Assembly (NCBI GenBank): GCA_964470055.1
Contig: CAYXZZ010000013.1
Span: 1 to 29,459, forward strand
DNA from: JAEDES01 sp964470055
GTDB lineage: Bacteria > Bacillota_I > Bacilli_A > RF39 > UBA660
DNA: 29,459 nt
Reading direction: 5' to 3'
The notes below the pieces were generated by a model. The model ran no database searches. It had not been told where the DNA came from and saw nothing but the letters and a program-made list of their open reading frames with translations. The translations under genes and the position numbers were made by a program. Of this stretch, positions 23,230 through 29,459 are shown piece after piece; positions within the stretch are counted from its first letter, which is position 1, and each line of letters starts with the position of its first letter.

Positions 23230-24225
23230 TTACAAATGTAACTTTGGAGGCTTACTAATCTTTCTAAGACTCTTTACTCCATTTAATTTATCTGTACAAG
23301 CACTGTCCAAGGTACTAGACATATCAAAATCATCACCAGACCATTGATACAAAACCTCCGCTTCTCTAACAGTATCAAGTATTGTACTAATGTTTCCACA
23401 ACATCTTTCTACTAACTTTTGATAATCCTCATCACTAATCATCTCTACTGGAAATTTACTTTCTTCATCTTCTTCATCCAAGCTAAATCTTGCTTCAACA
23501 ATCTTCCTCACTACGCTAGGATCAGATGAATAACCAAAATCCACTACTTCATAACCCTTATCAAGTAAAGCATTTAATTTTTTATCAACCATAATTGTCG
23601 GATCATCACTAGTAATAAATACTTTTTCAAACATTTCAAAATAATTCTTTAAAATATTTTGAACCCTTGAATCACTATTATGAGTCCAATCAAATCTATC
23701 AATCATTAACGTAACAGATTCTGCACCCGTCCCTTGTCTAAAAAGAGACATAATTTCACTGACAGACTCTCCACTAAATAATTTTTGTTTTAAACTAACT
23801 CCCCTATAACCTGCTCCATTAATATATCTATCAACTTCAAGTAATCTTTCCGAAGTTACATCATTTATCCTAGTAAATTTTCTTAAATATAAATCCGGAT
23901 AATACTCCTTAATAAAGTTCAATAACTTCTTTGCCATTACTACTTCATAGTAATGCTCTATACATTCTCTAGTAAAATACTTATTTTCTTTATTACCAAA
24001 TATTCCTGAGGCATCAAATCTAGTTAAAATTGCCGGTTCTTTAGTATTTAAACCATCAATCTCTCTTCTACTTAGAATAACACTTTTTCCACTACCTCTA
24101 CCACTAGCCAAAATAACTTTTCTTTGTGTTGTATCAGTAGTAAGTTTTCCATTAACCTCATCAACAGAATCTTTTACTAGTAAATCTGAAAATAATAATT
24201 CATTTACATTTACATTTTTTATCAT
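23230..24225 (-). CDS. P-loop ATPase of unknown function
   Basis: A 331-residue protein with one P-loop domain. Walker A is GRGSGKSV (42-49), preceded by QRKVILAS. Walker B is VTLMIDRFDW (171-180), where D follows a hydrophobic strand. VFITSDDPTIM near 207 may be a sensor-1 strand. The last third (about 225-300, with DPSVVRKIVEARF and CCGNISTILDTV) looks like the helical lid of an AAA+/STAND or KAP-like protein. No DNA-binding or membrane segment is clear. Its ATG overlaps the TGA of the DUF488 gene by 4 nt (ATGA), so the two are made together. Function not recognised; see the finding for the pair. Confidence 0.6.
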   Translation of the reverse strand: MIKNVNVNELLFSDLLVKDSVDEVNGKLTTDTTQRKVILASGRGSGKSVILSRREIDGLNTKEPAILTRFDASGIFGNKENKYFTRECIEHYYEVVMAKKLLNFIKEYYPDLYLRKFTRINDVTSERLLEVDRYINGAGYRGVSLKQKLFSGESVSEIMSLFRQGTGAESVTLMIDRFDWTHNSDSRVQNILKNYFEMFEKVFITSDDPTIMVDKKLNALLDKGYEVVDFGYSSDPSVVRKIVEARFSLDEEDEESKFPVEMISDEDYQKLVERCCGNISTILDTVREAEVLYQWSGDDFDMSSTLDSACTDKLNGVKSLRKISKPPKLHL

Positions 24226-24893
24226 TTATTTTCTACACCTTTTGCTTTCATATATTGTTTGGCTCTATACTCTGCTTCTGCCTCATCAGCATCACATCTA
24301 TAAAAACAAGCACTTTGCCTAAAACTGTCATAACATTTATCAGGATTTTCCATTTCTTTTTGATCTGCAAGTGCTTCTAACTTTTCACCCTTATCAAATA
24401 AATATCTTGCTCTAACCGAAGTAAAACCACACATTCTCTCATTAAATCTAATAACATCTTCTAGCATATCTCTCACACTAGCACTAGAATCACTCAACTT
24501 CGTCACCTGATACCCCTTAATCGCAATCTCACTAACCGGTTGAATTGTATCCCCCAGTAACAAACTAAACCACGCCGCAACAATATGTCTATGACAAAAT
24601 TCTTCTTCTCCTTCATAACAAACTAATATTGAATAATCTAACTCTCTATATACTTGCTCTGGATCTAATTTAGATAAAACTTGTTTATAGTACTCTTCAA
24701 CATAATATCTATTATTCTCTTCATCTGGAATAACTCCAATATTATCATGCCACTTTTGCCAAAAATCTTTTTTAGGCGCTAGCGCAGGATAACATCTTCC
24801 ATTAAAACCAGCACCTACTCCTCTATCTCCAGAAATAGAAACCAGCCTATACTTATCTGATTCACAATTTTTATAACAACTTGTACTAATCAT
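24222..24893 (-). CDS. DUF488 family protein with C-terminal extension
   Basis: A 223-residue protein whose first ~115 residues match DUF488: RLVSISGDRGVG, CYPALAPKKDFWQKW, YYVEEYYKQVLSKLDPEQVY and ILVCYEGEEEFCHRHIVAAW, the last being the family's Cys/His motif. A helical extension of about 100 residues follows, with a cysteine cluster (KCYDSFRQSACFYRC). DUF488 has no settled function; the CYE...FCHRH motif might hold a metal or act as a nucleophile. The ATG at 24893 has AGGAGG about 6 nt upstream. It is first in the operon with the P-loop ATPase and tsaC, with a promoter overlapping the preceding terminator. Confidence 0.75.
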   Translation of the reverse strand: MISTSCYKNCESDKYRLVSISGDRGVGAGFNGRCYPALAPKKDFWQKWHDNIGVIPDEENNRYYVEEYYKQVLSKLDPEQVYRELDYSILVCYEGEEEFCHRHIVAAWFSLLLGDTIQPVSEIAIKGYQVTKLSDSSASVRDMLEDVIRFNERMCGFTSVRARYLFDKGEKLEALADQKEMENPDKCYDSFRQSACFYRCDADEAEAEYRAKQYMKAKGVENK

Positions 24894-24911
24894 ACAAACC
24901 CTCCTAACTAA

Positions 24912-24940
24912 ATTATAATAAGAAAAAAACTAGTATGCAA
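24912..24940 (-). promoter_or_regulatory. Promoter of the DUF488/ATPase/tsaC operon
   Basis: The minus strand reads TTGCAT (24940-24935), 17 nt, then TATAAT (24917-24912). Its -35 falls in the loop of the preceding terminator hairpin. Confidence 0.6.
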
Positions 24941-24946
24941 TACTAG
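24921..24946 (-). terminator. Intrinsic terminator after the HExxH gene
   Basis: On the minus strand CTAGTAT (24946-24940) pairs with ATACTAG (24936-24930), then seven T. It shares DNA with the next operon's promoter. Confidence 0.8.
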
Positions 24947-24974
24947 AATTTATTTTATCCTTTTCTAACATCGT

Positions 24975-26069
24975 TTACTGTACAAATACACTCTTACTAA
25001 AAGTTACTTCTTTTAAATAAGTTTTTTCTTCACTTTCATGTCCCAAAATATCTTCTTTCTTTTTTCCACCCTCGATAAGTGCTATTTCAAACAACGTATC
25101 AATATCGTAATCACAACCAGCATATACTCTTTTTCTACTATAAAGTAAATCACTGTAACTCTGAACCTTGTTTTCCAGTTTTTCTCTATTTAATTCATAC
25201 ATTACTGGACTAACCTCTTTTAAATAACTTCCAAGAAGTAACACTGCATGTAAATTCGCATCAACTTCATAACTTATCAAATCATAGTTTTCATCATAGT
25301 AACTATCTCCAAATATTCTTCTAATATAATCATCCATCTTAATTAATTCAATAGTACCAACATCATTATATTCATAACTATCTTGTAAGGTATGCCATAT
25401 TTCATGGAATATATCTTCCAAATTAAACATAATATCTTTAACTCTTAAATGATCCTTATCAAAAGTTATTAATCTTCTTCCATTCTCACAAATAGAATCA
25501 GCATAAATATCATCATCCTGTTTATCTAACTTACCAATTTTAAAGTCAATTTCTAAATCATTATCTTTTATAAATCCACATACAAATCTATTTATTAAAT
25601 CTCTATACACAGTATCACTAGTAATATTATTTGCTTCCACTAATTGACTAAGCAAATATCTAACAAACATGTCACTATGTTCTTGTTCCACTAAAGACAA
25701 TTTGTAAAGTTCTAGAAACTCACTATCAGAAATTCCATACCCTTCACTAATAATATCCATATAATATTTAGTTAAATTACCAAGTTCATTTTTAAAATCA
25801 CAATCTTCCTCATAATACTGAAATTCTTCTAAAAAACATCCCGGTATTTCTCCACCCAAATGTCTTTTCACAAACTTTGACAATGGATTATCATACAAAT
25901 TCAGTGGACTATAGTTAACTAATTGTCTCATATATTCGTGGAAATAATAGACTAATTCATCATACTCTAATGAAAAGTGTATTAAATCATTCTGAAATTT
26001 TAAAGTCAAAGTTTTAAGTTCCGAAATTAAACAACTCTCTGATTTTTCATATAAAGTACTCATTTTCAT
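24975..26069 (-). CDS. Predicted zinc metallopeptidase-like protein with HExxH motif
   Basis: A 364-residue soluble protein. Near residue 222 it has the zinc motif LEDIFHEIWHTLQ (HEIWH), and about 42 residues later SYEVDANLHA, whose Glu could be the third ligand as in gluzincin peptidases. The N-terminal ~200 residues are helical with aromatic and acidic patches; the C-terminus ends KEVTFSKSVFVQ. No signal peptide or membrane segment is seen, so it should act in the cytosol. I do not recognise a named family. The second ATG (26069) is preferred, with AGGAG 5 nt upstream; the first is 2 nt away and the fourth codon 11 nt. It is divergent from the zinc-ribbon/Ig gene and monocistronic. Confidence 0.6.
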   Translation of the reverse strand: MKMSTLYEKSESCLISELKTLTLKFQNDLIHFSLEYDELVYYFHEYMRQLVNYSPLNLYDNPLSKFVKRHLGGEIPGCFLEEFQYYEEDCDFKNELGNLTKYYMDIISEGYGISDSEFLELYKLSLVEQEHSDMFVRYLLSQLVEANNITSDTVYRDLINRFVCGFIKDNDLEIDFKIGKLDKQDDDIYADSICENGRRLITFDKDHLRVKDIMFNLEDIFHEIWHTLQDSYEYNDVGTIELIKMDDYIRRIFGDSYYDENYDLISYEVDANLHAVLLLGSYLKEVSPVMYELNREKLENKVQSYSDLLYSRKRVYAGCDYDIDTLFEIALIEGGKKKEDILGHESEEKTYLKEVTFSKSVFVQ

Positions 26070-26089
26070 CATATCTCCTTGTGTTGCTT

Positions 26090-26119
26090 ATTATATCATA
26101 TATAAAAATAAAATCGCAA
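26090..26119 (-). promoter_or_regulatory. Promoter of the HExxH gene
   Basis: The minus strand reads TTGCGA (26119-26114), 18 nt, then TATAAT (26095-26090). Confidence 0.6.
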
Positions 26120-26193
26120 CCTAAAGAAAAATCAATATTCTATCATTTTTATCTTCAAACCTTCATTATATTTTTTTATAATGCTTAAATGTA

Positions 26194-26202
26194 TGCTATA
26201 AT
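26194..26202 (+). promoter_or_regulatory. Extended -10 promoter of the zinc-ribbon/Ig gene
   Basis: TGCTATAAT (TGn plus TATAAT at 26197-26202), with no clear -35. The start would be near 26209, immediately before AGGTGAG of the ribosome site, so the leader is short. Confidence 0.65.
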
Positions 26203-26220
26203 CATACTAGAGGTGAGAAT

Positions 26221-27903
26221 ATGAAATTAAAAGCATTAAAATGTCCTAACTGTAATGCTAAATTAGAAATAAAACCAGGAGAAACAACCGGTACATGCCC
26301 TTATTGTGATTCAGAATTTATTCTTGATGATGAAGTAATTAGAGTAAAACATGAAATAATCGACAATACTTCCTTAGATGTTGCTGAAACAACTCTTAAT
26401 AAATTTAAAGACTACTATAAAGCAGAAGGAATATATCGTTCCCTTTTGTATAAATATGCCCATAAAGAAGAGATTTATATTGGATTAATTAGAAGTATAA
26501 CTCATGATTTCAAAAGAGAAATAACTGCTTTATACACACTAAATGAAATAAATGATTACTGGCAAAAATATACATCCCTAACTTCAAAAACAAATATTGT
26601 CAAATACTCCCCAAGTATTAATGACTTAAATAGAAAATTCTGGTTAAACAAGTTAAATACCGAAACTAAAAATTTAACTCTCTTAAAATTAAGTGTTAAT
26701 ATCCAAGAAACAGAAAATGCCTGGAACAAATATGTCCTATTCAGTGAAGAAACAGAACATAAAAAATTAGAAAAAAAATACAAAGATTATCTAAACAACC
26801 TAAAAACATATCAAGTAAAGAAAAAGAAAAACCTTAAACTTTTAAGTATAATTGCTATAATTTTTATCATTCTTATTATCCTTGCTACTACAGTTTATAA
26901 ATATAAAGAAAAACCAATCATAAAATCTAAAGAATTGAAAACCTCTACTATTTATAAATACTGCGGTCCAAACTTTGATTGTGAAAATAAAGATTTTATA
27001 AAAAAGTTCTTTTATCCAACTATTGCTGATTTAACGATTACTAGTGCTGAATTTGATAAAGCAAAACACACCTTAAAAGTAACTACACATTTAAAAAGTA
27101 ATATTAAAAATGAAACAAACGAGTATACATTTAAAATAGTTGATAATAGCGGACCATACATTGAAACAACTAACTGTGAATTTACTGATACTGATCAAAT
27201 TGATTTAACTAAATGTTTTACTTTAACAGATTATACTAATGGAGTAATTGCTTCCTCTAAAGCCACAATTAATAAAAATAAAAGTGATTTTAGTAAACAA
27301 GGAACCTATGAAATTACTGTATCCGCAACTGATAAGGATAACAACAAAGAAACTAAAAAAGTTCCAGTAAAAATTATCCCTACCCCAATCACATTAGATG
27401 TTAACCTTTCAAAAACAAGCATTCAAATTAATGAAACTGCTACACTTTCATACACTATTACACCAGATGTTTCTAATAAAGACGTAGAAATTACTTATAA
27501 TAAAGATTTCTTTACTATAAAAGACAATGTCCTTACACCAGTAAAAATTGGTGACTCAGAGTTATGTATCACATCTAAATATGATTCAAATACAAAAGTC
27601 TGTAAAACAATTGATATAACACCAATTTGTAAAGACAGTTATACTTTTACGTTTGATGGTTCAAAAGAAGAAATTTTAACTCCAGGAGTAGATTTCTGTA
27701 CAGGAACATATAAAGTATATGCAAATGTTCTTAATACTCAACAAGTCTACTATCTATATCATTACCCATCAACTGGTATGCCCGATATAATCACAATAAA
27801 TAAAAAATCTCCTTTCAATGATGAAGGTAGTAAATATTCTCTAGGTAAAGGAGCAAAGTTTAAAATATCAGCCGGAGTAACTTCAATTACTTTAACAAAA
27901 TAA
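26221..27903 (+). CDS. Zinc-ribbon, single-pass membrane protein with Ig-like extracellular domains
   Basis: A 560-residue protein built as an inside-out bridge. Residues 5-32 are a zinc ribbon (C8, C11, C26, C29; CPNC and CPYC). A helical cytoplasmic region follows (about 40-200), a basic stop-transfer stretch, and one membrane helix at about 206-225. The rest is outside: a first segment (230-310) with a GPNFDC-type cysteine pair, a bacterial Ig/cadherin-like domain (about 311-388, starting DNSGPYIE and ending KKVPVKII), a BIG2-like domain (about 390-470), and a C-terminal beta domain. Cysteines come in pairs in the outer part. Partner and role are unknown; a sensor or anchor is plausible. 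AGGTGAG lies close to the ATG, and a strong terminator follows. Confidence 0.65.
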   Translation: MKLKALKCPNCNAKLEIKPGETTGTCPYCDSEFILDDEVIRVKHEIIDNTSLDVAETTLNKFKDYYKAEGIYRSLLYKYAHKEEIYIGLIRSITHDFKREITALYTLNEINDYWQKYTSLTSKTNIVKYSPSINDLNRKFWLNKLNTETKNLTLLKLSVNIQETENAWNKYVLFSEETEHKKLEKKYKDYLNNLKTYQVKKKKNLKLLSIIAIIFIILIILATTVYKYKEKPIIKSKELKTSTIYKYCGPNFDCENKDFIKKFFYPTIADLTITSAEFDKAKHTLKVTTHLKSNIKNETNEYTFKIVDNSGPYIETTNCEFTDTDQIDLTKCFTLTDYTNGVIASSKATINKNKSDFSKQGTYEITVSATDKDNNKETKKVPVKIIPTPITLDVNLSKTSIQINETATLSYTITPDVSNKDVEITYNKDFFTIKDNVLTPVKIGDSELCITSKYDSNTKVCKTIDITPICKDSYTFTFDGSKEEILTPGVDFCTGTYKVYANVLNTQQVYYLYHYPSTGMPDIITINKKSPFNDEGSKYSLGKGAKFKISAGVTSITLTK

Positions 27904-27933
27904 AGAACATATACAAGTCTATATGTTCTTTTT
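27904..27933 (+). terminator. Terminator shared by the convergent zinc-ribbon/Ig and MazG-like genes
   Basis: A perfect 10-bp stem (27904-27913 with 27920-27929), 6-nt loop, then T-run on the plus strand; an A-rich flank lets it act on the minus strand too. Confidence 0.85.
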
Positions 27934-27940
27934 AGTTTAA

Positions 27941-28267
27941 TTATTCCTTTACTTTTTCTAAGAATATTTTCTTTGTAAATCCTCCCCGTTTTAATCTCTT
28001 CTGCTTTTTAACTTCTATTACATCATCAAGATTTCTTCCTTCAAGTGCTGCTAAAGCATCAATTAATTCCAGCATATCTGCAAGTTCTTCAATTCTTTCA
28101 TCACTTGTAGTAGTACCTAGTACTTCCATATATTCTTCGTTTAATTTTTTCTCTAACTCAATCTTATATTCACTATCATCTAATATTTTAGTAAAAGGAG
28201 TTCCACCATTTGAAACTATAATTTCCGGAATATTATCACGAACTAATTTGTTATAAATCTTTTCCAT
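27941..28267 (-). CDS. MazG-like nucleoside triphosphate pyrophosphohydrolase
   Basis: A 108-residue all-alpha NTP pyrophosphohydrolase. It opens KIYNKLVRDNIPEII, typical of the MazG-like/phosphoribosyl-ATP-pyrophosphatase superfamily, and has the Mg-binding acid pattern EEYME (44-48) and EELADMLELIDA (60-71). It probably cleaves a (d)NTP to the monophosphate as a housecleaning enzyme. The ATG at 28267 has GGAGG about 6 nt upstream; the open frame extends to 28405 but the added part has no ribosome site. An inverted repeat lies at its start of transcription. It is the last intact gene before a decayed insertion sequence. Confidence 0.85.
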   Translation of the reverse strand: MEKIYNKLVRDNIPEIIVSNGGTPFTKILDDSEYKIELEKKLNEEYMEVLGTTTSDERIEELADMLELIDALAALEGRNLDDVIEVKKQKRLKRGGFTKKIFLEKVKE

Positions 28268-28276
28268 AAAGACCTC

Positions 28277-28295
28277 CAATATTCTAGAAATATTG
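28277..28295. repeat. Inverted repeat at the start of the MazG-like transcript
   Basis: CAATATT and AATATTG (7-bp perfect arms, 5-nt centre) straddle the expected start and touch the -10; an operator or leader hairpin is possible. Confidence 0.45.
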
Positions 28296-28300
28296 TACCA
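28292..28300 (-). promoter_or_regulatory. Extended -10 promoter of the MazG-like gene
   Basis: The minus strand reads TGGTACAAT (TGn plus TACAAT at 28297-28292); no strong -35. Confidence 0.5.
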
Positions 28301-28370
28301 AGTTTCTAATGAAAAATCTATAATCCTATTATTAAAAATTCTTAAATTACAATACATCGTGACCCCTATA

Positions 28371-28399
28371 TTAGACATATTTAATAAATATGTTAAAAT
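28371..28399 (+). promoter_or_regulatory. Promoter of the transposase remnant with a spacer palindrome
   Basis: TTAGAC (28371-28376), 17 nt, then TAAAAT (28394-28399). The 19-bp palindrome ACATATTTA-a-TAAATATGT (28375-28393) fills the spacer. Confidence 0.45.
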
Positions 28400-28424
28400 A
28401 TTCACTCATAAAGGAAGTGAAACT

Positions 28425-29459
28425 ATGTTGACTACTTATAAAGATATGTATGATTCTATCGATGACGAAATAAACCTTGTTGACAAAAGATTAGATATGG
28501 TTAGATTTGCCAACGATAACGGTATTAAAGTTGCCGCAAGATTTTATTCTTGTAGTAAGAATACAATCAAGAAATAGTGTCACAAATATGCAGTTTATGG
28601 CATTGCTGGATTAAAAAATAAATCTCGTAGACCTCATCATTTGCCCAAAAGAATTAAAGATGAAGACATCATTAAAATTAAAGAAACTTACGATTATGCT
28701 AAAGAAAGAAAAAAACATTTCACCGTTAAGAATACTAGAAAAAGAACTAAAATCAAAAGTTATTCTAATGTAACTATGAATAGATACATTAATAAGTCTT
28801 GCGGTAAAAGAAAAAATCTAAAGCATACACAACCTAAAGGCGGAGATGTTTCTTGGAAACCAAAATTAAGACCATTTCAACTACGGCAAATTGATATTAA
28901 ACATTTAACTGACATTGATAATCTAAAACCATACTTTAATAAAAACAATGATCGAGGATTAGCTAAATATCAAATAACTGCTAGAGCTGTTGCTACTGGT
29001 TTTTCTATCGTTGCTTATTGTAATGAAAAGGCATCAACCTATACCAAAATGTTCTTAGAAAAATACTCTATGAGTTCTTAAAACAATTTGATGGTTTAGA
29101 TTTAAAATCTATTACAGTTCAAACAGATAATGGTTCTGAATTTACCAATAAATATAGGAAAACTCATGGTAAAGTCATAAGGAAAGTAATTTTACCTTAT
29201 ATGTGTATTGTAAATTGATAACATAAATTAAACCCGCCTGGTTGTCCAACATATGATAGTGACGTTGAATCATTTAATTGGTCTATCGAAAAAGATTGCC
29301 TTGCATGGGATGATATAACAGATAATAAATCATTAATCAAATACACAACTGAATATATAACTAATTATATAAATACAAAAATAAGAACTAGAGGTTATTC
29401 ACCATTAGAGAAAATAAAAACGGCTTACGAAATAGATAATATCATATTCCCTAAGCCAC
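28425..29459 (+). pseudogene. Decayed DDE transposase of an insertion sequence (IS481/IS3-like), cut by the window end
   Basis: Read through lesions, the frame encodes a DDE transposase of at least 340 residues. The first part has a helix-turn-helix (GIKVAARFYSCSKNTIKK) then GIAGLKNKSRRPHH, typical of IS481-type enzymes. The catalytic domain gives RQIDIKHL (first D), TVQTDNGSEFTN (second D) and SDVESFNWSIEKD (E). Lesions: TAG at 28575-28577 where Trp is expected; a one-base loss in the A-run near 29059-29063, shifting the frame; and TGA TAA at 29216-29221. The start ATG at 28425 has AGGA upstream. The right end and inverted repeats lie outside or are not visible. Function is lost unless the lesions are sequencing errors. 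Confidence 0.8.

Noticed and set aside
22600..26069. Toxin-antitoxin or classical restriction system
   Set aside because: No methylase, nuclease or antitoxin-like small gene is present; a defence role remains only a hypothesis.
26221..27903. A serine/threonine kinase or penicillin-binding-type extracellular receptor
   Set aside because: The cytoplasmic part has no kinase motifs and the outer part has no PASTA or catalytic motifs.
28425..29459. Programmed -1 frameshift or TGA-as-Trp recoding to give a functional transposase
   Set aside because: The A-run is not in a canonical slippery heptamer frame. The first lesion is TAG, and TGA is clearly a stop elsewhere (for example the ATGA overlaps at 10687 and 24222).

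Overview
The window is AT-rich DNA from a low-GC Bacillota, probably a gut lineage of the Bacilli/Erysipelotrichia/RF39 type; that placement is inference. It rests on a glmS ribozyme in the glmS leader, Gram-positive envelope genes (LTA-synthase-like enzyme, LiaF/LiaG-like pair, two lipoproteins, no outer-membrane genes), strong GGAGGTGA-type ribosome binding sites, and TGA used as a stop (for example at 10687 and 22600), which excludes the Mycoplasma code. Almost all genes lie on the minus strand. The exceptions are a TetR-type regulator, a large zinc-ribbon surface protein and a decayed insertion sequence at the right edge. No gene-free stretch exceeds about 300 bases, and I see no tRNA, rRNA or CRISPR array.

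Layout, left to right. 84-2110: glmS with its ribozyme, promoter and three phased repeats. 2109-5701: a D1-only Clp-type ATPase, a uracil-DNA-glycosylase-like protein, a zinc-ribbon membrane protein, a small P-loop kinase, a transglutaminase-like protein and a Nudix hydrolase. 5747-9025: a CDF exporter with Mn-type ligands and an LTA-synthase-like phosphoglycerol transferase. 9202-11367: LiaF-like, LiaG-like and a third membrane protein, in one operon. 11460-14428: a DHHW/MBOAT O-acetylation pair and a lipoprotein. 14593-17769: a YugP-like peptidase, a zinc-ribbon membrane protein and an OmpR-type two-component system. 17908-19908: two paralogous PF06541 membrane proteins around a divergent TetR gene with an operator-like palindrome. 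19984-22536: a MATE transporter fused to a cytidylate-kinase-like domain, with a hairpin in its leader, and a lipoprotein. 22600-24893: TsaC, a P-loop ATPase and a DUF488 protein in one operon. 24975-27903: an orphan HExxH protein divergent from a zinc-ribbon/TM/Ig-like protein. 27941 to the end: a MazG-like hydrolase and a transposase pseudogene.

The main theme is envelope building and sensing: amino-sugar supply, a teichoic-acid-type polymer, O-acetylation, envelope-stress proteins, a sensor kinase, a membrane protease and efflux. The most unusual items are the MATE-kinase fusion with its possible attenuator, the translationally coupled DUF488/ATPase pair, the duplicated PF06541 genes around TetR, and the uncharacterised HExxH and zinc-ribbon/Ig proteins. 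Many start codons were moved inward because the longest reading frame begins inside the Shine-Dalgarno sequence.
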